This document shows positions 40,000 through 49,600 of a stretch of DNA of 64,000 bases, one piece after another (within the stretch, counting starts at the first letter, position 1; the number at the start of each line of letters is the position of its first letter). Location of the stretch: positions 3,941,001 through 4,005,000 of the forward strand of contig NZ_CP136684.1 in the NCBI RefSeq assembly GCF_032921865.1, in the 5' to 3' direction. The notes beneath the pieces were generated by a model. That model ran no database searches and had not been told where the DNA came from. It saw only the letters and a program-made list of their open reading frames with translations. Source of the DNA: Thalassospira lucentensis. GTDB taxonomy: Bacteria; Pseudomonadota; Alphaproteobacteria; Rhodospirillales; Thalassospiraceae. The position numbers and the translations under genes were made by a program.

Positions 40000-41066
40000 G
40001 GCAGTTCTCCAGGTTGTTCAGGGATCGAGGAAGGCGTAGCGGCAGCGGCTGTAAGAGGAACCGGCGGCAGCTCGGGAAGCGTCGCTTCCAGCGCATCCGC
40101 CAGGCGGTAGCCCGCGCCGTCGAAACCGACGACGCGGGAAATGGTTTCGACGTGGCGCTTGCGGCCGCGGCCTGCGATGTGGATCACGACATTGACCGCC
40201 TCGGCGATCAGGGCGCGGGGCGGATTCACCGCCACTTCGAGGATCAGTTGCTCCAGGCGCAGCAGCGCGCCCAACGCGGAGCCGGCATGAATGGTGGCGA
40301 TGCCGCCGGGGTGGCCGGTGCCCCAGACCTTCACCAGATCCAGCGCTTCGCCGCCGCGCACTTCGCCGACGATCACGCGGTCGGGCCGCAGGCGCATCGT
40401 GGCCCGCACCAGCTCGGTCATGGACACGACGCCGGCGCGGGTGCGCAGCGGCACATGGTCGCGGGCCGCGCATTGCAGTTCGATGGTGTCTTCGAGCACC
40501 AGCACGCGGTCGCCGGTGGCGGCGATCTCGGCCAGCAAGGCATTGGCCAGCGTGGTCTTGCCGGTGCTGGTGCCTCCGGCGATCAGGATGTTGTGCCGCT
40601 CGCGCACGGCATGACGCAGAAACTCGGCCTGCCCAGTGGTCAGGATGCCATCAGCCACATAGCGATCCAGACCGATGATGCTCACGGCACGCTTGCGCAG
40701 CGCAAAGGCCGGGCCGGGTGCGGCGGGCGGCAGGATGCCCTCGAAGCGTTCGCCGGTTTCAGGCAGTTCGGCGGTCAAGAGCGGTTGGCCGCGATGCACC
40801 TCCGCACCGACATGGGCGGCGACCAGGCGGATGATGCGTTCGCCATCGGCTTCGGGCAGTTCGACGCCGAGCGGCGCACGGCCAGACGACAGCCGATCCA
40901 CCCACAATGTCCGGTCGGGGTTGAGCATCACTTCCACCACGTCCGGGTCTTCCAGCGCAGCGGCGATCACCGGCCCCATCGCCGTGCGCAGCATCTGGAT
41001 GCGGCGATCCTGGGATGCTGCAGCGGATGAGCGCGGTTCGGGCGGGATTTGAGGAACGGCACTCAT
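39996..41066 (-). CDS. trbB: TrbB, VirB11-like ATPase
   Basis: TrbB is the hexameric VirB11-type traffic ATPase (356 residues). Walker A is LIAGGTSTGKTTLANALL near residues 161-178, the Asp box is DRVLVLEDTIELQ near 187-199, Walker B is MRLRPDRVIVGEVRGGEAL near 223-241, and the His box GTGHPGGIATIHAGS follows at about 251-265. Full length. The last 30 residues are Pro/Ala-rich. It overlaps the copG stop by 4 bases. Confidence 0.96.
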   Translation of the reverse strand: MSAVPQIPPEPRSSAAASQDRRIQMLRTAMGPVIAAALEDPDVVEVMLNPDRTLWVDRLSSGRAPLGVELPEADGERIIRLVAAHVGAEVHRGQPLLTAELPETGERFEGILPPAAPGPAFALRKRAVSIIGLDRYVADGILTTGQAEFLRHAVRERHNILIAGGTSTGKTTLANALLAEIAATGDRVLVLEDTIELQCAARDHVPLRTRAGVVSMTELVRATMRLRPDRVIVGEVRGGEALDLVKVWGTGHPGGIATIHAGSALGALLRLEQLILEVAVNPPRALIAEAVNVVIHIAGRGRKRHVETISRVVGFDGAGYRLADALEATLPELPPVPLTAAAATPSSIPEQPGELP

Positions 41067-41551
41067 GACGCACGCTCCGCAGTGCGTTCATGGGCGGCGG
41101 CCATCGCGGCCGCGTCATCCATGCGCATCTCGAACTCACGATCCTGGGGATGCAGTTCTTCCACCACGTCCCGTACCAGGCTGCGGCCACGCAGCAGGTG
41201 GCGGCCTAACTGTTCGACGAACTGCTCGAAGCGCGCCTTGCCCTGCGCGCGAGCCGCATCCTGATGGGCCTCCGGCACCGGCGTGCTGACGGTCAGGTAG
41301 TAGCGGACGAATAGCGCCAGCGTCTCGATCTGGATGTTCTGGTCACGCTCCAGGCGCTCGGCCTGCCGCGACAGGCGATCCAGTCGTTTGGCGATGGCGG
41401 CCTCACGCTGGTCGCCGGCATCGGGTGACAGCCAGGACGCCAAGGCAGCGGCGACGATGCTGGACTTTGACACGCCTTTCTTCGCGGCCAGCTCGTCCAG
41501 ACGCTTGGCGTGCTCGTGCTGGATGAACAGGTTCAATCGGTATTGGCTCAT
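41063..41551 (-). CDS. CopG-family ribbon-helix-helix protein
   Basis: This 162-residue protein has an N-terminal ribbon-helix-helix fold (SQYRLNLFIQHEHAKRLDEL ... KKGVSKSSIVAAALASWL) and a long charged helical C-terminus. It sits between traG and trbB in all Tn4371-like elements and is probably a DNA-binding regulator of transfer genes or a relaxosome accessory. It overlaps the genes on both sides by 4 bases. Confidence 0.88.
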   Translation of the reverse strand: MSQYRLNLFIQHEHAKRLDELAAKKGVSKSSIVAAALASWLSPDAGDQREAAIAKRLDRLSRQAERLERDQNIQIETLALFVRYYLTVSTPVPEAHQDAARAQGKARFEQFVEQLGRHLLRGRSLVRDVVEELHPQDREFEMRMDDAAAMAAAHERTAERAS

Positions 41552-43545
41552 ATGTCGATTCCGTCGTTGGGGTCGAGAGATGCCAGCCGCGCCGTGCGTT
41601 GCAGGGCGGGGTCGAACTGGCCGGGAAGCAGCGGGGGCATGTCGTCGTCATCGAGCAGCGCCAAGTCGCTGGGCGTGTAATCGGGTTCGGGGTCGTAGGC
41701 GACGGTTTCGGACAGCTCGGGCTGACGGCGGGGGCCGCCGTCGTCGGAGCCACCCAGGTCATCGGCAGATGCCGTGGCCTGTGCCGCAGGCACGGCCGGG
41801 ATCGCCAAACCGCTCCAGTCATCGGGACGTGCAGGCGGCACATCGGCATAGCGGCCTGCCGTTAGCGCAGGCGGCGGCAGTACCCGCTGCTTGAAATTGG
41901 CATCAGCGTAGTAGCGCAACTTCTTGGCCTTGATCGGCGCGACGCTGGACACCATCACCACTGATTCGTCTGGCGCAAGCTGCATGACTTCGCCGGGCGT
42001 CAGTAGCGGCCGCGCCGTCTCTTGGCGGGACACCATCAGGTGGCCGAGCCACGGCGCAAGTCGATGGCCTGCGTAGTTCCGCTGCGCACGCAGTTCGGTA
42101 GCCGTGCCCAGCGTTTCGGAGATCCGTTTCGCCGTGCGTTCGTCATTCGTGGCGAAGGTCACGCGCACATGGCAGTTGTCCAGAATCGAATGGTTCTGCC
42201 CATACGCCTTGTCGATCTGGTTGAGCGACTGCGCGATCAGGAAACTGCGGATGCCGTAGCCGGCCATGAAGGCCAGCGCCGTCTCGAAGAAGTCCAGGCG
42301 CCCCAGAGCCGAGAACTCGTCGAGCATCAGCAACAGCTTGTGGCGGCGCTCAATGCCGTCGCTGCCATCGAGCAACTCGGTGAGCCGTCGCCCGATCTGG
42401 TTGAGGATCAACCGGATCAGCGGCTTGGTGCGGCTGATGTCCGAAGGCGGCACCACCAGATACAACGACACAGGGGATGCAGACGCGATCAGATCGGCGA
42501 TGCGCCAGTCGCAGCGCGACGTGACTGCGGCCACGGTCGGATCACGGTACAGGCCGAGGAACGACATGGCGGTGCTCAACACGCCGGAACGCTCGTTGTC
42601 CGACTTGTTGAGCACTTCGCGGGCGGCGGACGCGACAACGGGATGCGGTACATCTCCAAGATGCCGCGTGGTCATCATCCGATGCAGCGTCAGCTCGAAC
42701 GGGCAAGCCGGGTCACTGAGGAAGTTCGCCACGCCGCGCAGCGTCTTGTCCTCTCCCGCGTAGAGCACATGCAGGATCGCGCCGACCAGCAGCGCATGAC
42801 TGGTCTTCTCCCAGTGGTTGCGCTTCTCCAGCGCCCCTTCGGGATCGACCAGGATATCGGCGATGTTCTGCACGTCGCGCACCTCGTGCGCGCCGCGCCT
42901 CACTTCCAGCAACGGGTTGTAGGCCGCCGAACTGGCATCGGTCGGGTTGAACAGCAGGCAGTGGCTAAATCGACTGCGCCAGCCAGCGGTGATCTGCCAG
43001 TTCTCGCCCTTGATGTCGTGGATGACGGCGGATGCCGGCCAGGACAGCAGCGTCGGCACCACCAGGCCCACACCCTTGCCCGAGCGCGTGGGCGCAAAGG
43101 TCAGGACGTGTTCCGGCCCTTCGTGCCGCAGGTAGTGGCCGTCATGCTGGCCGAGAAAGACGCCGGCGGGCTGCGTCAGCCCGGCCTTGCGAATGTCGGC
43201 GACATCGGCCCAGCGGGCCGAGCCATAGGTCGTCACTTTGCGCGCCTGGCGCGAGCGCCACACCGACATGGCGATGGCGACCACCACGGCCAGCAGGCCG
43301 CTGCTCGCCGCGATCATGCCGCCGGTGTCGAACACCTGCGGCGCGTAGGCGTCGAAGAAGAACCACCACTCGAACAGCTTCCACGGGTAATAGACCGGCG
43401 TGCCGTGGAAGTCGAACCAGGGCGCGCCCAGGCGTAGCTGGTAGCCCAAGGCGGCGGCGGTCCATTGCGTGGCACCCCACACACCGGCGATCACGATGCC
43501 GAAGACGGCGGCGATCTGCCCGAACAACACGCCCTGAGCTTGCAT
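41548..43545 (-). CDS. traG: TraG, type IV coupling protein
   Basis: TraG (VirD4-like) recruits the relaxase-DNA complex to the transfer channel and pumps DNA. The 665-residue protein has two N-terminal transmembrane helices (about 7-30 and 65-95), Walker A FAPTRSGKGVGLVVPTLLSW near 151-170 and Walker B LLLMLDEFSALGRLDF near 372. The C-terminus is acidic. The start MQAQGVLFGQIAAVF is chosen because GGAGG lies 7 bases upstream; a longer frame to 43596 lacks support. Confidence 0.96.
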   Translation of the reverse strand: MQAQGVLFGQIAAVFGIVIAGVWGATQWTAAALGYQLRLGAPWFDFHGTPVYYPWKLFEWWFFFDAYAPQVFDTGGMIAASSGLLAVVVAIAMSVWRSRQARKVTTYGSARWADVADIRKAGLTQPAGVFLGQHDGHYLRHEGPEHVLTFAPTRSGKGVGLVVPTLLSWPASAVIHDIKGENWQITAGWRSRFSHCLLFNPTDASSAAYNPLLEVRRGAHEVRDVQNIADILVDPEGALEKRNHWEKTSHALLVGAILHVLYAGEDKTLRGVANFLSDPACPFELTLHRMMTTRHLGDVPHPVVASAAREVLNKSDNERSGVLSTAMSFLGLYRDPTVAAVTSRCDWRIADLIASASPVSLYLVVPPSDISRTKPLIRLILNQIGRRLTELLDGSDGIERRHKLLLMLDEFSALGRLDFFETALAFMAGYGIRSFLIAQSLNQIDKAYGQNHSILDNCHVRVTFATNDERTAKRISETLGTATELRAQRNYAGHRLAPWLGHLMVSRQETARPLLTPGEVMQLAPDESVVMVSSVAPIKAKKLRYYADANFKQRVLPPPALTAGRYADVPPARPDDWSGLAIPAVPAAQATASADDLGGSDDGGPRRQPELSETVAYDPEPDYTPSDLALLDDDDMPPLLPGQFDPALQRTARLASLDPNDGIDI

Positions 43546-43706
43546 ACCCTGGCCTCCGATTTCTCCTGCGCTGATTCCCCGTGGAAAACGCGGCACAAAG
43601 GCGTGCCGCAGGCGTCAGGATCGGTGCCGGTTCAGTGCCGGTCAAAGACCGTTATCGGCAGCAAGGTGATGCAAAAAGCATGGTGTCATGCAGAGGCGAA
43701 ACCAGT

Positions 43707-43739
43707 AAAAACGCCGCAGGCGTGAGCGCGCGGCGGCGT
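43707..43739 (-). terminator. Probable terminator between eexN and traG
   Basis: On the minus strand ACGCCGC (43733-43739) pairs with GCGGCGT (43711-43717) and is followed by TTTT. It lies 44 bases past the eexN stop. It would separate traR-eexN from the traG-trb operon, whose promoter should then lie in 43546-43706. Confidence 0.5.
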
Positions 43740-43782
43740 GTCGAGAAAGAAAAATCGAGATTTCGCGGCAGAAAGCCAACAA

Positions 43783-44043
43783 TCAGAACTTCGGCGGCGT
43801 GTAGGGCGTGTTTCCATAGCCAAAGAAGCGCTTGTTCGTCGCCTCGGCCACCCGGTTGCACAGCACGTCTCCCATCGTCGGGCGTTCGGTCTTGCACTGG
43901 CGGCGCAGCTCCCTCAGGCGCGCAGGATCTGCGACCAGCTCTTCCACGGTCGGTACATTGGTTGCCTGTTTCGGTGTTTCGGACTGGCCGCAAGCGGACA
44001 GCGCGGCGACCAACAGGAATGGGGCGATCTGCTTCATGGTCAT
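43783..44043 (-). CDS. EexN-family lipoprotein, putative entry exclusion
   Basis: This 86-residue lipoprotein has a signal peptide with lipobox LSAC (Cys18). The mature part contains DPARLRELRRQC (Cys50) and a second cysteine at 62 before KRFFGYGNTPYTPPKF. EexN proteins reduce uptake of a second copy of a related element. The C-terminal TPYTP is shared with the end of TrbJ, and the cysteine pattern with the TrbK-like lipoprotein. The start at 44043 overlaps the LysR stop by 4 bases and has GAGGAAG 7 bases upstream; the inner ATG at 44037 is possible. Confidence 0.85.
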   Translation of the reverse strand: MTMKQIAPFLLVAALSACGQSETPKQATNVPTVEELVADPARLRELRRQCKTERPTMGDVLCNRVAEATNKRFFGYGNTPYTPPKF

Positions 44044-44984
44044 GACTCGACTTCCTCTTGGGAATCGGGTTCAAGGGGGGGCGTGGCTCTGATGCCGTCC
44101 GGCGATTCGATGGCCTGCACACGCTCGATAAAGCGTGACAGCACGTCCGAGGATCCACCTTCCCGGTGCAGCACATAAGTGGTCAGCATGGGTGAGCGAC
44201 CCGCCAGCGGCCGAGCCACAATCCCAGGCTCACGGCTGCCTGCGATATGCGGCGCTCCGGCTAGGCCCAGCGCAAAGCCCGCCGACACTAACGCCATCAT
44301 CAAATCGCACGAAGCCACACGTTCGGCAATCAGCGGCTCCATATCTATCCGGCGCAGTACGCGCTCGACTTGGCGAGCATGGCCTTCGCATACGTGCGGA
44401 TCGCACAACACCAGCGGATAGCGCAGCACTTCTTCCAGCGGGATGCGCTTGTGCTTCAAAAGCGGATGACGTGCAGGAACCGCCACCATCAGCGCATCGC
44501 TCCAAACGGCTTCGGCAGTGATGCCTTCTCCAACTTCATCGGACTGGGCAAAGCCCACGTCGTAAAGGTCGTCATGCAGTCCCTTGATCTGCTGCGACAA
44601 GGGTACCTCGAACAGGCAAATCTCGACTTCGGGTTCTTCCTGCCGACACAGCGCCAGCAAGGACGGCAGGCGCGAGGGCGTGATGCCGTCGGACAGTGCG
44701 ATACGCAACTGACCGTGGAAGCCGTTGGTGGCTGCATTCACGCTATCGCGCGCCTGCTGCAAGGCGGTGAAGATGCGCGGCACATGCTCCAGAAACAGCT
44801 TGCCCGCCCGTGTCAGCCGCGTGCTGCGGCTGGTACGAATGAACAACTGTTCGCCCAGGCTCTCCTCCAGCTCCTTGATAGTGCGCGACAGCGGTGACTG
44901 CTCGATGTGCAGCCTCTCCGCCGCGCGGGCGAAATGTAGTTCTTCGGCGACAGCGAGAAAGCAGCGTAAGTGTCGAATCTCCAT
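44040..44984 (-). CDS. traR: LysR-type regulator, TraR of Tn4371-like ICEs
   Basis: The protein has 314 residues. The N-terminal winged helix-turn-helix is MEIRHLRCFLAVAEELHFAR followed by AAERLHIEQSPLSRTIKELE, then the effector-binding domain (about 90-300). Its place next to eexN and traG is that of traR, the LysR-type gene of Tn4371. The start at 44984 has a perfect AGGAGG five bases upstream, so it is a genuine initiation site. Odd point: the frame upstream has no stop codon and runs continuously into the efflux outer-membrane protein. Confidence 0.9.
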   Translation of the reverse strand: MEIRHLRCFLAVAEELHFARAAERLHIEQSPLSRTIKELEESLGEQLFIRTSRSTRLTRAGKLFLEHVPRIFTALQQARDSVNAATNGFHGQLRIALSDGITPSRLPSLLALCRQEEPEVEICLFEVPLSQQIKGLHDDLYDVGFAQSDEVGEGITAEAVWSDALMVAVPARHPLLKHKRIPLEEVLRYPLVLCDPHVCEGHARQVERVLRRIDMEPLIAERVASCDLMMALVSAGFALGLAGAPHIAGSREPGIVARPLAGRSPMLTTYVLHREGGSSDVLSRFIERVQAIESPDGIRATPPLEPDSQEEVES

Positions 44985-46601
44985 TTCGCCTCCTGTTGTC
45001 AGTACAAAGGCCGTTTGAGAGTTCGCAGCGTTGTAGCCGCTCATCTCACCGAGTTCATCCAGTTCAGGCCTGTCGCCGCTTTTGTGGCGCTGCGCGACTG
45101 CCTCGCCCTGCGGTCCGGGCAAGGCGTGTGACCAGCCGCCGGCCAGCGTCTTGTAGACCGCCACCAACGCCGTCGCCCTGCGGGTGGCGCTTTGTGCCAG
45201 CAAGTCTTCGGACTCCAAGCGTGAACGTTCGGCCTCCAGCACATCCAAAACATGGATGGCGCCGCCCTCAAATTGCAGGCGAGCCGTCTTGGCTGCCCGG
45301 CGGCTGGCCTCGGTCGCCTGTACCAGCATGGCGTTCTCGGTCTGCGCGCGCGATAGGCGTACCAGCGCGTTCTCGGTTTCTTCCATGGCGCGCAGCACCG
45401 TGCGCTCGTATACCGCCAAGTTTTCGGCAGTGGCTGAATTGGCCGCCGCGATGCGCGACCGCACCCGGCCCACGTCTAGGAAGGAACCACCCACACCGAG
45501 CGAGATCATTCGCGTTTCACTATCACGCTCGAACAACGAACCAAAGCCCAACGCCTGCGTGCCGATCAGCCCTCCCAACGTAAAGCGAGGGAACAGGTCT
45601 GCCATGGCTACGCCGATACGCGCAGTGGCCGCAGCCAGCCTACGTTCTGCCGCAGCCACATCGGGACGGCGACGCAGTAGATCGCCCGGTGCACCGGCGT
45701 TGATCTGGGCGGGCAGCTCAGGCAAGGCTGCGGGGTGATCCAGCACTTCGGCCATCGCCGCAGGCGTGCGGCCAGTGAGCACGGCAATGCGGTGGGCGGC
45801 CACAGCAGCCTCAGCTTCAAGCGGCGGAATGCGCGAGCGTGTCAGCGCCAATTGCGTGCGGGCGCGGTCGGCATCGAACGACGTGCCCCGGCCGTTCTCG
45901 AACAAGACCTCGATCAGCCGCAGCGTATCGGCTTGGTTGATTTCGTTGTCCCGCGCGACCTGTAATTGCACTTGCAAGCCGCGCAAGCGGAAATAGGCGT
46001 CGGTCAACTCGGCCACCATAGCCACTTGTACGCCCGCCAGGTCGGCTGCGCTGGCCTCGGTCTCGGCGCGCTGCGATTCCACGCTGCGCCGCACTCGGCC
46101 AAAGAAGTCCAATTCCCAGATCACGGATAGGCCAGCCGAATGCAGATCGTTATCCCGGTCGGAGCGGGACGCATCCGGTGCTTGTGCAGCACTGGCGCGC
46201 TGGGTACTGATTTCACCGGACGCGCCCAGCGTCGGATAGTAGTCTTGGCGACGTTCGCGCGACAGTGCGCTGGCTTGCTCGTAGCGCGACAGTGCTATGC
46301 GGATGTCGTGATTGGCGTGAAGAGCATTCTCCACCAAAGAGTGCAGCACCGGGTCATCCAGTTCCCGCCAGAATTGCGCATCGGCCTCCGGTACAAGCTG
46401 GGACACGGCAACGGGGTCTTGGCGGGCATACGTCACTGCCTGGGGCGCGGCAGGTGCCTTGTAATTCGGCCCTACTGCGCAAGCTGCCAGCGTCAACGCC
46501 ACCAAAGGGAGCAGTACCAGATGTGGCATCCGACGTAGGCATGGTCGGATGCGGGATGGCGTTTGAAGCATGACGGAATCAGTCCTTGTGGAGTCAGTCA
46601 T
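44040..46601 (-). CDS. RND efflux outer-membrane lipoprotein (NodT/OprN type), frame open into the LysR gene
   Basis: From 46601 to about 45150 the frame encodes a typical NodT-family outer-membrane factor. It has a signal peptide with lipobox LTLAAC, CAVGPNYKAP, two repeated OEP domains, the segment DLLRRRPDVAAAERRLAAA and the family end VAVYKTLAGGWSHALPG. It forms the outer channel of the pump encoded upstream. No stop follows: about 50 further codons lead in frame into the LysR start at 44984, so uninterrupted translation would give an 853-residue fusion. The normal stop has probably been lost. The start at 46601 has GGAGG 6 bases upstream and overlaps the pump gene by 8 bases; ATG at 46571 is the alternative. 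Confidence 0.85.
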   Translation of the reverse strand: MTDSTRTDSVMLQTPSRIRPCLRRMPHLVLLPLVALTLAACAVGPNYKAPAAPQAVTYARQDPVAVSQLVPEADAQFWRELDDPVLHSLVENALHANHDIRIALSRYEQASALSRERRQDYYPTLGASGEISTQRASAAQAPDASRSDRDNDLHSAGLSVIWELDFFGRVRRSVESQRAETEASAADLAGVQVAMVAELTDAYFRLRGLQVQLQVARDNEINQADTLRLIEVLFENGRGTSFDADRARTQLALTRSRIPPLEAEAAVAAHRIAVLTGRTPAAMAEVLDHPAALPELPAQINAGAPGDLLRRRPDVAAAERRLAAATARIGVAMADLFPRFTLGGLIGTQALGFGSLFERDSETRMISLGVGGSFLDVGRVRSRIAAANSATAENLAVYERTVLRAMEETENALVRLSRAQTENAMLVQATEASRRAAKTARLQFEGGAIHVLDVLEAERSRLESEDLLAQSATRRATALVAVYKTLAGGWSHALPGPQGEAVAQRHKSGDRPELDELGEMSGYNAANSQTAFVLTTGGEMEIRHLRCFLAVAEELHFARAAERLHIEQSPLSRTIKELEESLGEQLFIRTSRSTRLTRAGKLFLEHVPRIFTALQQARDSVNAATNGFHGQLRIALSDGITPSRLPSLLALCRQEEPEVEICLFEVPLSQQIKGLHDDLYDVGFAQSDEVGEGITAEAVWSDALMVAVPARHPLLKHKRIPLEEVLRYPLVLCDPHVCEGHARQVERVLRRIDMEPLIAERVASCDLMMALVSAGFALGLAGAPHIAGSREPGIVARPLAGRSPMLTTYVLHREGGSSDVLSRFIERVQAIESPDGIRATPPLEPDSQEEVES

Positions 46602-49600
46602 GGGTGGCCTCCATGGCGACATTTGCCTGGCGACGTGGCTTGCGCGTCGCGAGCCTGCGTAACGCGACGTAGAAAACAGGAGTCAGGAATAAACCGAACA
46701 AGGTCACGCCGAGCATGCCGGCGAACACAGTCACTCCCATAACCTGGCGAATCTCCGCGCCTGCGCCGGAACCGACCATCAGCGGCACCACGCCAGCGAT
46801 GAAGGCGATGGAAGTCATGATGATCGGGCGCAGACGAAGGCGTGATGCCTCCAGCGCGGCATCGAGGATGCTGTGCCCCTTGCGCTCAAGTTCACGGGCG
46901 AACTCCACGATCAGAATGGCATTCTTGGAGGCCAGACCAATCAGCACTATCAAGCCAATCTGCACGAAAATGTTGCTGTCACCACCCGCGAGCCACACGC
47001 CCGTCATGGCCGACAACAGGCTCATGGGCACGATCAGGATGACGGCCAGCGGCAACGTCCAGCTTTCGTACAGTGCCGCCAGCACCAGGAAGACCAACAG
47101 TACCGCCAGCGGGAACACCACCAGCGCGGTATTGCTTTGCGTGACCTGCTGGTAGCTGAGGTCGGTCCACTCCAGTTGCATGCCTGGCGGCAGCACCTTG
47201 TCTGCAATGGATTGCACTTGCTGCAATGCCTGCGATGACGACACCAGACGCGGATCTGACTCACCAATCAGGTCGGCAGATGGATAGCCGTTGAAGCGGA
47301 TGACGGGATCGGGGCCGAATGTCTTGCGCACGTCCACCATGCTGCCGATGGGCACCATGTCGCCATTGGCGTTGCGGGTGCGCAGTTTGACCACGTCCTC
47401 GACAGAACTGCGGAACGGTGCGTCCGCCTGAGCCATCACCCGGAAGGTGCGGCCAAAGCGCGTGAAGTCGTTGACATACGCCGAACCCAGGTACACTTGC
47501 AGCGTATCGAAAAGATCGGTCACGGCCACGCCCTGTGCCTTCGCCTTGGTGCGGTCCACTACGGCGTCAAGCTGCGGCACATTGGCCTGATAGGAACTGA
47601 TCGGATATTGGAATCCCGGTTCTTGCGAGATGGCCGTCGCCAGCTCGGTGGTCGCCGTCTGCAATGCGGCATAGCCCTCACGGTTGCGATCCTGCACGTA
47701 AAGAGAGAACCCGGAACCCGCGCCCAGCCCCATGACAGGGGGCGGCATGATGGCAAAGGCCAGACCGTCCTGCTCCTGAGCGAAGCGCTCGTTCAACTGT
47801 TCCGCAATCTCGGTTGCAGTGTGCTTGCGCTCATTGATGGGCTTGAGTATGAAATACACTAGGCCGCTATTGGACGTGTTGGTCAACTGCAAGCCGTTCA
47901 TGCCCGGGAACTGCACGGCGTTGTAGACGCCATCGGTCTTGAGCGCGATGTCGCTCACACGGCGGACCAGCGCTTCCGTGCGCTCCAGGGATGCACCCTC
48001 GGGTAGCTGGATGACACCGAGGAGATACAGCTTGTCCTGCATGGGGATGAATCCGCCAGGGACGGCCTTGAACACAGCTCCCGTCGCCACCAGTAGCGCG
48101 ATGTAGACGAGAAACACCGCACCACGCCGCCCGAGGATGCGCGACACGCTGTTTCCATAGCCATCCGCGCTGCGCAGGAAGAAACGGTTGAACGGCCGGA
48201 ATATCCAGCCCAGACTGCGATCCAGCACCCGCGTGGGCAGGTCTGGCGCGGCACCATGCGGGCGAAGCAGGCGCGCGGCCAGCGCAGGCGACAGCGTCAG
48301 CGAGTTGATGGCCGAAATTACCGTGGAGATCGCAATGGTGACGGCGAACTGTTTGTAGAACTGCCCTGTCACGCCGGACAGGAATGCCATAGGCACGAAT
48401 ACCGAGCACAGCACCAGCGAGATGGCGACGATGGGGCCACTGACTTCGCGCATGGCCTGATGGGCCGCAGCCAGCGGCGCCAGCCCTTCGGCGATGTTGC
48501 GCTCGACGTTTTCCACCACCACGATCGCATCGTCCACCACGATCCCGATGGCAAGCACGAGTCCAAAAAGCGTGAGCGTATTGATGGAAAAGCCCAGCAT
48601 CAGCAGCACGGCGAAGGTGCCTACCACCGACACCGGCACGGCTAGCAGTGGGATGATGGAGGCACGCCAAGTCTGAAGGAACAAGATCACCACCAGCACC
48701 ACCAGTCCGATGGCTTCCAGCAGAGTGTTGACGACCGCCTTGATCGACTGACGCACGAAGACAGTTGAGTCATACTCCACCGACCATTCCACTCCCTCGG
48801 GAAAGCGCTTGGCCAACTCGTCCATCTTCGCGCGGACTTGATCCGAGATTTCGATGGCATTGGCGCCCGGGGCTTCAAAGACAGAGATCGCGACAGCAGG
48901 CTTGTTGTTGAGCAACGACATCAGCGAGTAGCTGGATGCGTCCATTTCCACGCGCGCCACATCTCGCAGCCGGGTGACCTGACCCTGCGATCCGGTCTTG
49001 ACGATGACGTCGCCGAACTCTTCTTCCGTCACCAGCCGGCCCTGCGCATTGATGGACAGGAGGAAGTCGCTTCCCGAGGGGTTGGGCGGCGCACCTAGTT
49101 GACCGGCCGAGACCTGGACGTTCTGTTCGCGCACGGCTTCGACCACATCGCCGGCGGTCATACCCAGCGCCGCAATTTTGTCGGGGTCCAGCCATAAGCG
49201 CATGGCGTAGTCGCCAGAGCCGTTGATCGTGGCATCGCCCACCCCCTGGATGCGTGCCAACTCGTCGCGTACATGGAGCACGGCATAGTTGCGCAGGTAC
49301 AGCGCGTCATAGCGATCGCCCGGCGAGCGCAACTGCACGACCAGCGTTTCGTTGGGGAACTGTTTGACGGTCACCACACCTTGCTGGCGCACCGCTTCGG
49401 GAAGACGCGGCTCTGCCTGGGCGACACGGTTCTGTACCTTGACCTGGGCGTCGTCGGGATCGGTGCCAGGACGGAAGGTGACGGTCAGCACCAACACGCC
49501 ATCACTACCGGCCACGGACTTCATGTAGAGCATGTTTTCCACGCCGGTGATGGATGCCTCCAGTGGTGCGGCTACCGTGTCGGCGATTTCGCGCGGATTT

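Noticed and set aside
37748..40039. 763-codon plus-strand open frame opposite trbE, trbD and trbC
   Set aside because: Antisense shadow in GC-rich DNA; the minus-strand genes have clear ATPase and membrane motifs.
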